DNA from: JAOPZW01 sp034664395
Lineage (GTDB): Bacteria > Actinomycetota > Thermoleophilia > Solirubrobacterales > Solirubrobacteraceae
Direction of reading: 5' to 3'
NCBI GenBank assembly: GCA_034664395.1
Contig: JAXDHQ010000295.1
Coordinates: 1 to 5,146, forward strand
DNA: 5,146 nucleotides
Part shown: in pieces, positions 4,998-5,146 of the stretch
How the letters are laid out: each line of letters begins with the position of its first letter
How positions within the stretch are numbered: the first letter of the stretch is position 1
Translations under genes and position numbers: made by a program
The notes under the pieces: generated by a model
Told to the model about the DNA's origin: nothing
Database searches by the model: none
Seen by the model: the letters and a program-made list of their open reading frames with translations, nothing else

Positions 4998-5146
4998 GAT
5001 CGCCGCCACGACGGCCACTCCGACGCCGACGAGCTCGCCCACGCGATCATCGACGCGCACCTGGGCGCGGCCGCGCTGGGCGACATCGGCCAGCACTTCC
5101 CCGACACCGACGAGCGCTACCGCGACGCCGACTCGATGGAGCTCCT
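4998..5146 (+). pseudogene. Partial second copy of ispF, cut by the window edge
   Basis: This segment matches 4601-4749 at 145 of 149 positions with no gaps. It starts 4 nt after the ispF stop and carries no in-frame start codon or SD of its own. Read in the ispF frame it would encode Asp30 to Leu79 with two changes at signature positions, Val41 to Glu and Leu50 to His. Without the first 29 codons (including Asp10 and His12) it cannot make a working enzyme as seen. The copy may be a true tandem duplication continuing beyond the window, or a misassembled end. A GTG overlapping the ispF stop (4993-4995) could have been the start of a normal downstream gene before the junction, but in its own frame it soon becomes an out-of-frame reading of the duplicated DNA. 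Confidence 0.75.

Noticed and set aside
1..5146. tRNA, rRNA, riboswitch, CRISPR, insertion sequence or phage genes
   Set aside because: No cloverleaf, spaced repeat array, transposase motif or long untranslated leader was seen; nearly all of the window is accounted for by conserved housekeeping genes.

Overview
This window is high-GC DNA (roughly 70% G+C by eye, with codons ending almost only in G or C). All recognisable genes lie on the + strand in one tightly packed block: radA (5'-truncated), disA, carD, ispD, a PHP-domain phosphatase, ispF, and then a partial second copy of ispF that runs off the window edge. A radA/disA/carD/ispD/ispF neighbourhood is typical of Actinomycetota; mycobacteria keep the same genes together. 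The base composition, the PHP gene between ispD and ispF, and apparently leaderless starts would fit a deep-branching actinobacterium such as a member of Thermoleophilia. That class assignment is an inference, and the phylum is much better supported. There is no mobile element, tRNA, rRNA or CRISPR array.

Layout: 1-1191 radA, a recombination/branch-migration ATPase. 1192-1244 is a short spacer with an extended -10 element placed so that disA is probably leaderless. 1245-2357 disA, diadenylate cyclase. 2358-2424 is a spacer with C-tracts and a perfect Shine-Dalgarno sequence, with no AUG/GUG/UUG in frame after it. 2425-2994 carD, apparently starting at ATT. 3004-3654 ispD, with an exceptionally long hairpin in codons 11-25. 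3655-3686 is a spacer with a second copy of the disA-like promoter motif. 3687-4517 PHP phosphatase. 4514-4993 ispF, overlapping the previous stop by 4 nt. 4998-5146 is a 149-nt near-exact copy of ispF 4601-4749.

How the genes fit together: RadA and DisA both act at recombination intermediates, and DisA reports DNA state by making c-di-AMP. CarD binds RNA polymerase and sets initiation rates, including at rRNA promoters. IspD and IspF catalyse the third and fifth committed steps of the MEP isoprenoid pathway. The block therefore joins genome surveillance, global transcription control and an essential biosynthesis. Spacing suggests one basic operon with extra entry points for transcription before disA and before the PHP gene.

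Most worth a second look: the 21-bp hairpin in ispD that coincides with that gene's otherwise unused codons; the probable AUU start of carD; the matching promoter/start architecture upstream of disA and the PHP gene; and the partial ispF duplication at the edge, which may be real or may be an assembly artefact.
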